A stretch of 64,000 nucleotides of DNA, from the NCBI GenBank assembly GCA_947561715.1, contig OX387197.1, forward strand, positions 7,871,001 to 7,935,000, written 5' to 3'. Below are positions 1 through 11,751 of the stretch, in pieces. Position 1 is the first letter of the stretch. Each line of letters begins with the position of its first letter. The position numbers and the translations under genes are program-made. Source of the DNA: Ascidia mentula (Eukaryota; Chordata; Ascidiacea; Phlebobranchia; Ascidiidae). Below the pieces are notes generated by a model, which worked only from the letters and a program-made list of their open reading frames with translations, was not told the origin of the DNA and ran no database searches.

Positions 1-292
1 TAAGTTTGTTAAAGTAGTTGTTATATACAGAATATACCATTGCTGAGTTTGTGGTTTGAATGTATCATGCTAAAAACTTGAATGCTTATGGCGTCATGGG
101 AACCGCATAACTGTTTTTATGTTGTTTATTTTAAAATGTGTTGTGACAGTACTTCAAACTATTTGTGTTTAAGATTATTTTCACAAAAACAACACTGTAA
201 GAAAGTGTTTGAACGTAACTAAATTATCATCAAAATATTGTTTTAATCTATTTGTGTGTAAAGTTTTTTTTTTAAAAAACATTATTGTTTAG

Positions 293-3200
293 GTTCCACC
301 TGAGGCACTTCATCCCAAGCCTACTGAGGAAGTTGAAACCCAACAAATACCCTCCAACAAATCAGCCAACACAAGTGGAAATCGTGGAAAAAACTTCACA
401 TATCGCACGGAAATCGTGGGAAACGTAGTGGTCAAGAAAAAAATTAAGTCAGATGGTCATGCAGTAAAAGTAAGAAGCTATTATTTTGTCATTTAATCAG
501 AAAAAAACTCCTAGTTGGGTTTGGGATCGTCGTAAACATATTTATTAGTAAGAAGACATGAAAATGGATAAGCTTTTGCAACAAGTCTACGTTTATCTAA
601 AAAAAATTTGTAATGTTTATCAGCAAAAAGTGGAACCCCCTTTGTCTCCTTCATTTGTCCATGGACCTGACAGCTCAATAGCATCGGAAGATCTATCAAT
701 TTCCCATGCCCTTAATGACAACTGCAAACTTGAAAACCAGACAGAATTTATAAAAGCTGGATGGGCAGTTAAACAGGGACATGTGGTATGAAGGGGAAAA
801 TTGGTTATGTTTAGTACTAATCAAACAAAAAAATCGCTTACTTGTTTTTCAGAGAAAGAACTGGAAACGTAGATATTTTGTGCTTCGAAGTGACAGCATA
901 TCTTACTACAAGTCTAACAACGTATGTAACAATTTATTTTGCAAAACTACACAATGAATAGTGTTTTTTTTTGTTTTACCTTGTGGATTAACTAATCACT
1001 ACTTAGTGATCTTGGGAATTTTCTGTGTTTAGATACCATGGACAAATGGATTCTTTTCTGCATGTAGACGTAGAATGAAATATTAAAATTAAGTTATTGT
1101 TTGCTGAACAGGAAAAGGAACCTATCCGAACAATTCCAATAAATGAAGTCTTAGCAGCCAAGAGGGAAGTGGGTGAAGCTTCGAAGCAAAGAGACAATCT
1201 TCTTTTTGTGGCGACTACTGACAAAATATACTATATGCAGGTATGGAAAATAGCTGTAAGGTTCAGCTACTTTTTAAATACTGCTTCCCACTGTATATTG
1301 ATGTGGTAACTGAATTTTTAGTCTTGTGTAAAGAACCTTGAAGGTCTAGGGCACATGTATGAACCACCAGAATGTATTACACTAAAATCTGACAAATTAA
1401 TGCCTGACTTACACACATTTAAAATGAAAAGTGGAACACCAAAAAAGGATGTTTATGTCGTTAAACAAACGTTCACTGTTTTGTCATATTTGTGTCATTG
1501 CATCTATGCACATCATTAGATTATCAACTAATGAAATTTTTAGGCTGCCATAGTGCAGAACTTTTTGAGTTAATGTTGAATAACATTTTGCTTTTCATTC
1601 AGACCGATACTCCTGAGGAAATGCAGGAATGGATTCAAGCCTTTGGTAATGCCATAAAGTCTAACCGTTTGGAAAGTCAGAAGAAAAAGGTAACGACTGT
1701 GTACAACCGTTGATAAGTTTTACGAGCATGAGGGTTTACTTTTTGCAACCAGGCTTTTAATTTTAAGTTTGATTTGAGCCACGGCAGACAGGTTTAAAGC
1801 AATTCAAATTTAAGCAATATCCATCTCCATATAGATTTGATCTCTATTTGGAGTTGCCTCCAATTGTACTAAAATAAATTTTCTATTTGCCGCACAAAAG
1901 AAGATTTGAGCAATTGCTTAAGAGTATTTGCATTAATTTAATTGCCCCAAACTGAAATGTGTGTCATTGTTCAAAAGTAACATGTGGCTGTGCAAATATT
2001 AGGACTACAGAGAGGCACTAGGCAACATTAACTTTCAGTTTCCTTGGCAAATAGGGTACCAGTTTCAGTCAACACACCTGAAGGTAAAAACATGTGTAGC
2101 TTTCAAAATTAGTCAATCTTTTACACTGGATTTAATTTGTCGCCACATGCACATGTCTTGCTAGCAATTTAGATTTCATGAAAATAAGTGTGACACATTA
2201 TAAATATGCTATTGTTTCATCTTTCACACTGTCTAAGTTGCTTTGCTTGTCATATTAACATTGTCCAATTTTCTGAACTGGCAACATAAGTTACAAAGTG
2301 CAAAATACTTTTTATTAAACATTGTCACTATTTTTTTTACCAATGCATCTTTTGTGTTAATTTAGTTCTTTTTTTGCTTGCACCAATAAAAACAGGTTGC
2401 AAAGTCAAATTCTTTCAGAGAAAAATGGAGAAAATTGCAGTGGTGAATGCTTGTAATCCAGGTATTTTAAGTTCATTATTTTTGCAAGTTGCATGAAGTT
2501 CACGAATGAATGCAGTGCCATATTTTTCATTTAGTTTCGATTGCCAATTTCTATGCTTTTTCAATATACAGTTATGAATACTATGCAAGTATTGAATGTA
2601 GTAAATATTACGATAATAAACCCTAATAGTAGTTGCAACTTGGATTACTTGTATCTGATCTTGACCTGTATTTTTACAATAGGCACTAACATTTCTAATC
2701 ATCATGTTAAACAAAACCTTGCATGCCTGTTTTGTCCGAATGCAAGTCAAGATTAGATTAGTAAGTTGTTTTCCAATTTGGTCGCATGTACTAATTCGAT
2801 AACCGCAGCATGCGCTTTTTGTTTTTTGCGAATGTGGCATACCAGCTGCCCATCGCAGAGGAAACCACAGCGGAGAAGCGTGCTCTGCCCAAGCATGTGC
2901 CGTCCAGACACCAGCGCCCTCCAATGGCACACTCACACAGTACAAGTAACCTCATACCAATTGTACCCACCTTACACCACATGTCTGATACACAGGTGGA
3001 TGAGGGTATTGGTCTTGGCCTCGGGCATTTCGACTCCACTCAAGATGTCAATATTGCTACTAATTCAGGGAACATTGTCAGCAGGTTGCACAAGCGAGCC
3101 TCTGCTCTTTCAATCAGCAGTAGCTCTCAGGACAGTATCATAAACTGCAGCAATGATTCGCTACACCAGACAGATTTGCCTTCGAAAGAACGCAGAGATG

Positions 3201-3598
3201 GGCGCTCTGTGCACAAGCGTTCAGAGTCCGTTGTCACCATTCTACCCACACATGTCACTGGATCAATGTACAGCTCAATACAGCAAGGTAAACCAGTACA
3301 GGGCACACTTCAATATACCCATGAGGATATCGCACCCAGGCCAGAATCAATGCACATTCAATCAATGTCTAGTTATGGAAAAGGCATAAATTCATCTGGC
3401 TCATTTGGAACATCTGGTAAATATTATCCTGTAGCAAACAGCTTGGACCCAACAGTTGACCATCGCTCTGCAGTGAAACCAAGTAATATTAAAAAGAAAA
3501 AGAATTCTGGTGTCATGTTCATGCTTAATACCATGCTAAGCCGCAAAGGTGAAAAAATGTCAAAATCAGACAAAAAAAACAAGTACCATGTTAATTAA
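293..3598 (+). CDS. TAPP1/2-like PH-domain adaptor, 3' part of gene
   Basis: Six exons are visible: 293-469, 624-785, 853-921, 1112-1240, 1603-1689 and 2846-3598, all phase 0 with GT-AG borders; earlier exons lie left of the window. The first visible exon has YRTEIVG, matching the linker between the two PH domains of TAPP1/TAPP2 (PLEKHA1/2). Exons 2-5 encode a complete PH domain, from FIKAGWAVKQGHV through RKNWKRRYFVL to TPEEMQEWIQAFGNAI, including the basic K-Xn-R-X-Y/F phosphoinositide-binding pattern and the closing alpha-helix tryptophan. In vertebrate TAPPs this C-terminal PH domain binds PI(3,4)P2 at the plasma membrane. The last exon is a long Ser/His/Thr-rich, probably disordered tail ending in a lysine-rich stretch. 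I see no clear PDZ-binding motif of the vertebrate kind at the C terminus (ends YHVN). Family call is firm; orthology to one of the two vertebrate paralogues cannot be decided. Confidence 0.85.
1690..2845 (+). other. intron of the TAPP-like gene
   Basis: Long intron between the last PH exon and the tail exon. The acceptor is taken as 2844-2845 (ACCAG) because it keeps the frame with the preceding phase-0 exon; an upstream AG at 2807-2808 would shift the frame. No other structure was seen in it. Confidence 0.6.
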
Positions 3599-4513
3599 AT
3601 ATTGGTGCACTGCGCACAAAATAAGTAACAAAATGGAGCATTGTCTTGGACACTGATACCAACAGACTCGTAGCCAATGCCCCTGAAACAGATTGCGTCT
3701 AAGCTCAAAGGAACTTGACCAACATTTTTTGTTTTTTTTATGTTACACATACACTGTAGTTGCTCCATTACCCTTGCACGTCAGACACTTATTGAAAGGT
3801 GACCAAGTGTTTTTGTGCAATTGTTGTTATTTTGTGTTGTTTAACATATTATGTTTGTGTTAAGGTGATATATTACAAACAATTAACAGTGCTCCCAACA
3901 GTTAGAGTAATCACAAGCATGACATTCTTTGATATTTAGGTCAATAACATTTGGTTCCAATACAGTTAAAGTACAATTAAAATGCATTTCAGCCAGCGCA
4001 TTATTTACTGATAGTAGGAGCTACATAACAATATAAATATGATCTCAATCCTTTACTTGTACACAAGTTTGTGTTCTTAACACTTTTGTTTTTAAACTAC
4101 TTTGGTTTTCGTGAGTTGCCTTAGATTTCCAACATATTAATAATTTTTAAATTGTGAAGATATTTTGTTTTGTTGTGAAGGCCTTTTAACTTCAAAAGTT
4201 CCGACAGATATGAAAACGTCAACCATTGGCAGTATCTTGACGCATATTTCAATCTCCAATTTATTGTTTATGCATTCTGTCATTGTGAAAGCGTAACACA
4301 AGTTAATTTTAACCAAAAGTACAGTTGCTACACAACCAGCATGACAAACGTTATTGATGAAGCAATGTGTTTGCATCTGCATTTTATTGTTTTGCGCTTT
4401 GTGCATCTATAGCCAGACTGTTATTAATCATGCTTAAAAGCTTGATTCCTGTTTTTGTTAATAAAACTTTCTTCAAGTATCTGACAGTTTATGTGCTGAT
4501 ATCTGTAGGTGTG
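3599..4513. other. 3' UTR / intergenic
   Basis: A+T-rich sequence after the TAPP-like stop codon. No coding signal, repeat or RNA gene was recognised. A canonical AATAAA lies near 4460, but it is far from the stop and overlaps the end of the possible minus-strand gene, so the cleavage site is uncertain. Confidence 0.4.
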
Positions 4514-5079
4514 TTATGTAGTAAACTGCCCAAGGGTTCCGGTGTGAAAACTAGCGTCCATGTCGTCTGGAAAGTTTGGCGTTGCTCTTCTACCTGGCAA
4601 AATTAGCTGTTGAGTACAAAACTTGCACGCCAAACATGATAATGTACATTACATTTTAAATAGGCCTACTATTTAAGACAGCATTTTCGTGGGGTGCCGA
4701 TCAAACATAATAAGATGGTTTATATATAAAATGGTAGGGGTGTACATTTTCAAACATGCGGTTTTATTAGCAAACAAAAACTGACGATTTACGCTGAGGT
4801 GCATACCATTAGGTTTTTTGTCATACAAGTTTTTGTAAGACCGGTGTTCATCAAACCGCCTTACAGGAAGTAGTATATAGTCCTTTTTTCTTTTGCTTTG
4901 AAGTTCATTCAGTTTGCCTAGCTGCTGCGATGTGGCATTTACCTTCAGCTGAATTAAACTAAAATACCGGCGAACTTGTGAAATATACCCATTAAAATAA
5001 AAAAATAATCGTTTCATATTTTGCATTTTAAAATAAACAGCCTATTTCAATTTCTTACTTACACTTTATCCACAAGCAT
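4514..5079 (-). CDS. possible small spliced gene, unknown function
   Basis: On the minus strand three segments join in frame with GT-AG borders: 5079-5065 (MLVDK), 4948-4807 and 4593-4514 (stop), giving 78 aa. Without the first intron, an ATG at 5026 gives 99 aa in the same frame. The product is basic in the middle (KLNELQSKRKKDYILLP), with DEHRSYKNLYDKKPN next and an end rich in Thr, Phe and Gly (GTLGQFTT). No family was recognised. In favour: a long open frame, splice sites that preserve phase, and a position divergent from the next gene, with about 500 bases between the two starts. Against: A+T-rich DNA gives such frames by chance, and the first exon would be only 15 nt. Confidence 0.35.
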
Positions 5080-5580
5080 CTTTTCCACTTTTTGGAATTC
5101 GCGATGGTGCTTTCCTCAATGTAGTGAAACGGCAACTTTTCAGGAAGCGATGCAATAAATGATTTTGCCTAATGGCAGGCGCCAAATAAAATACCTGGCA
5201 CCTCTAGCGCCTTTGTTGTTCGTTGTTGGGGAACTGAACTGATACGATACTGACGATACATGATAGATCATACATGTCAAATATAATAATGCTAGTTTTA
5301 ATATTGTTAAGTTTTCAACTAAATGCTAACTGATTACAGACACGATTTTGGGTAAACGACAAACACAATATTTTACATCAAAACCACAAAGGTTTTTTGT
5401 ACATTGCTACAGTGTTGTATTTTATAGTTTGCTATAGAGTTAAGTTACAGTCCTGACCAGAACCAAACACTGTGTTTTCAAGTATGAAATCAATGTTTGC
5501 AGGTGCAAAAAGAATTAGGTCATTCAGTTCGTCCATCACCTTTATGATGTAAACTTTACATGAAATTTACATTGTAAAGC
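5080..5580. promoter_or_regulatory. divergent intergenic region
   Basis: About 500 bases between the possible minus-strand gene and the J-like/TPR gene. It would have to hold the promoter of the latter. No TATA box or other specific site could be defended. An AG at about 5502 (tttgcag) could be an acceptor for a 5' UTR exon or a spliced leader, as is common in ascidians, but this is speculation. Confidence 0.3.
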
Positions 5581-8500
5581 ATGAGCCAGATAAACATAAC
5601 ACGAGAACGGGCTTTTGAAATTTTAAAAATTGATGAAGGTTAGTGTGGTTACTGTGTGTAATGTTTGTTTTGTTTTTGTATGACATTTAAACTTAATAAT
5701 GCAATAATAAGTAATATATTTGTCATCCAGGAATTGGATTTGATGCCATTAAACATGCTTATCGAAAACAACTAATGAAATGGCACCCCAAGCGTCACAA
5801 TCATTCTTCTAAATCAATTCATGTATGAAAAAGTTTGATTTTTGTCTGCATCTTGATACTAAACAGTCTTTAAAAATCCGCGAGGAAATTACCATCATAT
5901 TGGTGTCTGACTCGATAACCTCTAAGGTTTTATCAGTGTCCATGCTATTTTAATGTTTTTTGTCACTATAGTTCATTTGATTGCAGTCTTCTGCACAAAT
6001 TAAACATGACTTCATTTATTATAGGTTCTGTAACATTCTAAACAATGTGTGATTTTTCGGCAGATGTTCTTGGAAATTCGGGAAGCTTTCAAGTTTTTGG
6101 TTGATGGAATTGAGGAAGATAATGATGAAATTTGGTCTGCTGTATCTGGTGGAAATAGTTCCATCTTTGGGAGTAAGTCCATCACTACTCATAATAAGCC
6201 TCTTTTTTTATTCACTTGTATTCATGAGTGATATTAATCACTGGTTGTAGTTTTGCATTTTTTTTTCAGGGTGAAATTGTTGGTTAATTGGAGCAATTTA
6301 GTAATTTTGTAACCTCTTCACAAATTTGATTTTGCTTAATTTTTTTTTCTGAATAATTTTTATGTAGTTTAGGTATTTAACTGAATTTTCATTTTATGAC
6401 TATTTAAACTGTTCATTCTGTACATCGAAATGTATTTTTTATTATTTTATTTTTTAAATCTAAAATTCTCACTAATTGATGTTTAATTACTGCAGTGAAA
6501 TCGGACAGTGGTTACTTTTTTGTTGTTTGCAACGATGGAGGCAAACTACTAAGAGGGGAAGTGTCTGACAGCTCGGGTAAATTTGCATGCTTGAATTGTT
6601 TGCATGCAGAATGATGCATAGTAATCTAAATTTGCACAAACATTTCACACAGCAAATGTTTTTTATGTTACTTTTATTTGTGCATTTTAAATATTTTTCT
6701 AAAAACTAATAAAAACAAACTTATGAATGTAGTTTTATCAGAATAAAATCACAAGGCCAAAGCAGATGAACTGATTTGTTGCATTTGATTTTTAATTTCC
6801 AGATTTTTTATTTGTTTCTGGCTGAAGTTTGTAATACCTGTTTGACTGGCATGAAAAAACACTAAAATTGCTTATCCGAACTATTCACAGTTTTTTATTT
6901 AATGGATTTTGTTGGTTATTAATGATGAAAACATTTTTTTTAGATGATGAAATGACTTTGGATCAAAAAACTGAGGTTAGTTGTTTACGTGTATTGAATC
7001 AACACAAAGTGTTAATTTTTACACGTTTTTGCAGAAAGCCAATAAAGCAGCTGCAGACCTAATTAACGAAGAAAATGAGGAAAAAAGGAAAGCTGATAAA
7101 AGAAGGGAGAAGAAACAGGTGGGATAATTTGCTAATCCGAGTAATTGTCACAGCACCAGAGACACCTCTAATAAAATTTTCCCACCATGATGTCTTTCCC
7201 TGTTAAAAGCTTTGTATTTTACATGATCAAAAATTTTGTCACTGTCACTTTGTAACTTACCGACCAACAAATTGACTTGATTAAAAAAGTATATAAGAAA
7301 AATAAACAAGTTTCTTGAAAATATTCATTTTTCCAATTTAACACATTGGTCTGAAAAATGAGCATAAATTATTCTTGACTTTATAATTTTAGCGACAAAA
7401 AATGAGAAAGAAACAAGCCAAGCAAGTGACAGAAAACAAAACAGTTCCTGATGAAATAAATAATTTTCAAGAATATGTAAGTATCAAATGCTTTTTTTGG
7501 TAATAGGAGATTTTATATCCATGACATGTTTGGGTGTCCTGACACAGATAAAAGAAGTATATATTCGAAAATAAGAACATTGTTTTGTTAATTGGTTTCT
7601 ACATCTTTTGAATGCAGGGCGAAACAACATCGAACAGACATTTTCAAGATATTAAAATTTCTAACAAGCATCGAGCAAAACTGAAAAAGCAAACTATGCA
7701 AGAGTAAGATTACATTTATCCTCCTTTCAAAGCTTGTTTTTTATGGTGTATACACCAGTTGAGTGCCAGGTTGGGGCCATGGTTTGATAATTTTTGACAA
7801 ATTCATCATTGTTATATAATATTAGCAGCTTGTAGAACGTTTATTTTATTTTAAAAACCAACACAATGCAAAAATTTGACTTATTTTAATTTTTAAAATA
7901 GGCTTTGCCTAATCTAATTACTTGACACTCAAAAGTGTAACTGTAAATACATTCCCTATCTGAGACATAAACTTAAGGAGTTGTATTATTGTTCCCAGAT
8001 CAAGTGAAACAGAATCCGAAAGTGAAGATGAGGTTTGTGAAAAGTACTTTTTTTATGTCAGAAAAAGCACATGTAGTGCCATTTCTTTACATTTTGGTCA
8101 ATTTTTATCACATAGTGTAAAAGCTAAATTCATTGCTGATAAACTTCAATGTATTTCCCAGGAACCCAGTTGGGATAAAGACAGTGCCTTTTTTACAAAA
8201 GTTGCCCAAAACAGTAAAGTGAATAAAAAAGTGCAACCAAACATGCCTCCTAAAACTACCACAAAAGAGGTGTGTAGGTTTTTTGTTTGTGTACAAGCAG
8301 TCATTATAACACAAGGGCTGCTTTTAGTCTTCTTCATCTTCAAGCATTCGTCCTTCCACACCAACCAATGTTATAGAATCTCGAAAGTTTGCACTACAAG
8401 GGAATGAATACGCAGCAGCGAATGACTACAGCAGTGCTATAGAACTGTTCACAAAAGCTATATTTTTGTATAATCGTGAATGTAAATATTTTGGAAATCG

Positions 8501-10526
8501 TGCTTACTGCTACGAAAGAATAAAAATATTTGGAAGGTATTTAAATCTTGTTCCTCTTGTTATCACAATCTTTTGTTGACTGTATTAGTTTGCAAAAAGG
8601 TGTGCTGTTGATTAATAGGTTGGGTGTTATGTTATAACTTAACCATGTCGCGACTTTTATCTAATGATTTACTTGCTTTTGTACTTTAGTGCGTTGGAAG
8701 ATGCAAACACTGCAATTGCTTTAAATCCCGACTGGGTAAAAGGACATTTTCGTAGAGGAAAAGCCCTGATGGGTTTAAAGGTAAAGGCATTTTTTGTCAT
8801 TTTTAAAGACGTTTTTGTTGTGTGAAACAATACCAAATATTTTTCAGCAATATGCGGAGGCAGAACAGTCGTTTGAAAAAGTTTTAAAAATTGATAAAAC
8901 CAACAAGGAAGCGGAAGAGGCATTACGAGAAATACAGCTTACACAGTTAATGGTAAGTAAACTCTATTTTGGCATGGGAGATACGTTTGCAAGCGTTGCA
9001 CAAAACCACATTTCACCCTTTCAAACAGCTAAAATAATAGTTGTCAATTGCAATTTTGCTTATTTACTGTCTTCTGTGTTTTTGCAGAATATGGGTTTTG
9101 AGAAAGAACTTTGTGCTGTTGCGTTAAAAAAGAGGGGAACTGTTCAACTCGCATTAGATGAACTTCTATCAGGCGTTTTAAATAAAGCTTCTCTGCAGGT
9201 ATTTGTAGTCTTTGCTTTTTCGTGTTGTCACGGTTTAAGTCGTGTGGTATATTTATCAAATATACAGATATTCTTCTTGAATACCATCAGTTCATTTTTT
9301 TGTATATGTTTACTATATATTACTTGTTTAGAACTTGCGTTAGTTTCCAATTTGTCAAGTAGTAAGATGCAAAAACAATACATATTGCTGTTAACCAAAG
9401 TTGAATTGCCTAAGAGAGCCTTGGCTGGCAATCTCAGTTATCATACATAGCTTGCGTTTTAGGATGTTTACATATCCGACGAGGAAGACGCAGCATTTTT
9501 TGAAGACGAAGCACTTGAAGATGCTGAAACATCTCCGCGAACAAATGGCTCTGATCAATACAGCGAAGTGTAAGTTGCAGAAGAGTTATTTCATGATAAT
9601 AAAGTCTTAGTCCTCAGGAATTTCACTTTTTGGACACTCACCCAAATAAAGTTGTGTTTTCAACTTTATACCAATGTTTATGTGATAAAATTACGAATCA
9701 TTGGGCAACCAGCAACAAATTGTTATGATTGCTAATAAGGAAAACTCTATTCAGAACATGCCATAGCAGTTACAAGATGACAAAGTTGTTGCAAAAGTTA
9801 AAATAAACTGTTTTTACATTGGAATAGAAATAAACTGTGTGGTTCAGTGAAATTTTACTTTGCCAACTTGGGCCAAGATGAAGGCTCTGTTGCAAATTTT
9901 CAGAGACTACAATTCACTTTGGGTGGGAAACATAACACAAGATATCACTCGTGATGAAATGGAGGAGTATTTTTGCCAATTTGGTGAACTGAAAAACATA
10001 AATCTTTTATACCAAAGCCGCTGTGCCTTTGTCAACTATGTTGATGCCGAAGCTGCAAAGTTAGCTTTATTGGCCGGGGATGTAAGTGTGATGTGACATT
10101 CCTAATTCGAAACTGGTTTTTGAAATAGTTACACATTAAATTAATTATTGCAGACAATAGATGTTGGGGAGACCACCTTGCTAATCCGTTATCCAGATCG
10201 AGCATTTAATCGAACGCGTATGAACCAAATGTAAGTATCTGGAAAATGTTTTTTTATACACAAACTATAGGATATCTTAAGTATACATATATTAAAAAAG
10301 TTATTAGTTTATAGAAAAAGTCATAGATCAAGGATTGCATTTATCAAGTAAAATTAATTCATTAGTGGCATACTGTTTAATCCTGATTTGATGTTACTGT
10401 GTTTGTAGCAAAGAATGTCACTATTGGCGAAACCATGGCTGTCAGTATGGTTCTAGATGTCATTATGCCCATATTCCAGAACATCGTGGCATAGACATAT
10501 TTGGAAGCAATTCTGGAATGAACTGA
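5581..10526 (+). CDS. J-like + TPR + UBA-like + RRM + CCCH zinc-finger protein
   Basis: Eighteen exons join in one frame to 587 aa: 5581-5638, 5731-5822, 6064-6172, 6496-6576, 6944-6975, 7035-7118, 7393-7476, 7618-7703, 7999-8032, 8162-8269, 8328-8536, 8690-8780, 8848-8952, 9088-9198, 9463-9569, 9904-10081, 10154-10230, 10409-10526. Residues 8-50 look like helices I-III of a J domain (AYRKQLMKWHPK), but the HPD motif reads HPK at 38-40. Next come a charged Lys/Glu region and an acidic stretch (SSETESESEDE). TPR helices lie at about 265-390 (SRKFALQGNEYAAANDYSSAIELF; HFRRGKALMGLK), a UBA-like segment at 392-428 (MGFEKELCAVALKKRG), and an RRM-like fold at about 465-545 (SLWVGNITQDITRDEMEEYF; CAFVNYVDAEAAKLAL). 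A CCCH finger has C552-X7-C560-X5-C566-X3-H570. The domains suggest an RNA-binding co-chaperone-like scaffold; TTC31-like proteins share the TPR part, but orthology is not established. Confidence 0.8.
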
Positions 10527-10717
10527 TTCTACCAGATTTTGCGGATGCGTTGCATTGTGCTTCGCATCGTAGAGCAACTTTTATCTCTTTCCATTTTAAA
10601 CCCATCACTGGCTTAGTAGTTCTTCACATTGCCCTAAATACTGATTTATCGTGTAAAGTTTCATTTTTGCGTTGTACTGTAACTCCAAAATTGGTGGAAC
10701 TATTTGATTGCCCGTTA

Positions 10718-10723
10718 ATAAAG
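10718..10723 (+). other. poly(A) signal AATAAA
   Basis: Canonical hexamer about 190 bases after the stop codon of the J-like/TPR/CCCH gene, a normal 3' UTR distance. Confidence 0.5.
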
Positions 10724-11751
10724 TTTGGTTGCAAAATTTTCTTTTCATTAAAGAATCTCTTTTACCCTCCATTTGTCCAAACTGTGTCTTTCCTTTGAGC
10801 AGGGTTGCAGAGCCGCGTAGGACAATTAATTTAGTCGACTTCTCGTGAATATTTTTTTGGACTCCTAATGCATTTGTGTAAAAATGTTAATATACATGGT
10901 CTCGTTATAACGTCAAGAATATTTGGATTTGGTCCAGTACCGGTGTGCTTTTTTTTGGATACAAATTTGAGTAATTTTGTTTTGCAGCATCCCAATTTCA
11001 AATAAACTTGCGAACCCTTAACTTAGATATCCAGGACGTACCATTGCCCCCCAGAGATACGTCGAAAATACAGTCCCAGCAGACGCAAACACCATCGACT
11101 CCCCAACCCTGGTTAGCAGTTATTTTGTGGAGATTAGCTAGGGTATTCTAACAATTCTTTTGTACAAAAATTTTAAACAATAGTAATCTAACCATACCAG
11201 TTGTACCTAGTCGTCGAAGTTTTGTGGTGCAAATCAAGGTGAATGTTTTTTTCTAGTAGATTTATCACTGTGCTGACGGATTACTAGAAAAGGCAGAGTG
11301 AGATTTCAGGATTGCATTTTGCTGTAGAGCGTGGTGCTAAGTTGTGCTGCATAACCGGCATTGACCACGACCGCAAATTTTAGCAAGCAATTGAAATATT
11401 TTGACGAAACGGCAACGAAGGCGACCAAAACGTGACCAGGTGTACGACACGCTTGAGTAATTGTTGTCGTGGCGTGCTTAAAAGCGGACTTGCCGGTCAG
11501 GTGATTTTGATTGAATTAAGGTGGTGCAGTGAAACTGTTTTTGTTATTTGAGAAGCAACAGTTTGCACACTAAAGGCGCATACTGGACTAGTTTTGTTTG
11601 TGTTTTGGTGCATTGTTGCGGCGAAAGTGTGCATGTTCTTTTAGATGAAAGCTGACAACTCAAAGGCGGTATTAGGTAGTCTTAGAGAAGTTAATTTCTG
11701 TCATTATTTATTTCAATTTAGGTGAACAAGGATTTAAAATAAATTCCGGGG
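10724..11751. other. intergenic region and 5' UTR of the lectin gene
   Basis: No coding signal was found. A possible acceptor (TTTCAATTTAG, ending at about 11721) lies 30 bases before the lectin ATG, so a non-coding first exon or spliced-leader addition is possible. No repeat family was recognised. Confidence 0.4.

Noticed and set aside
2415..2945. 176-codon minus-strand frame
   Set aside because: It is antisense to an intron and the tail exon of the TAPP-like gene, with no family resemblance.
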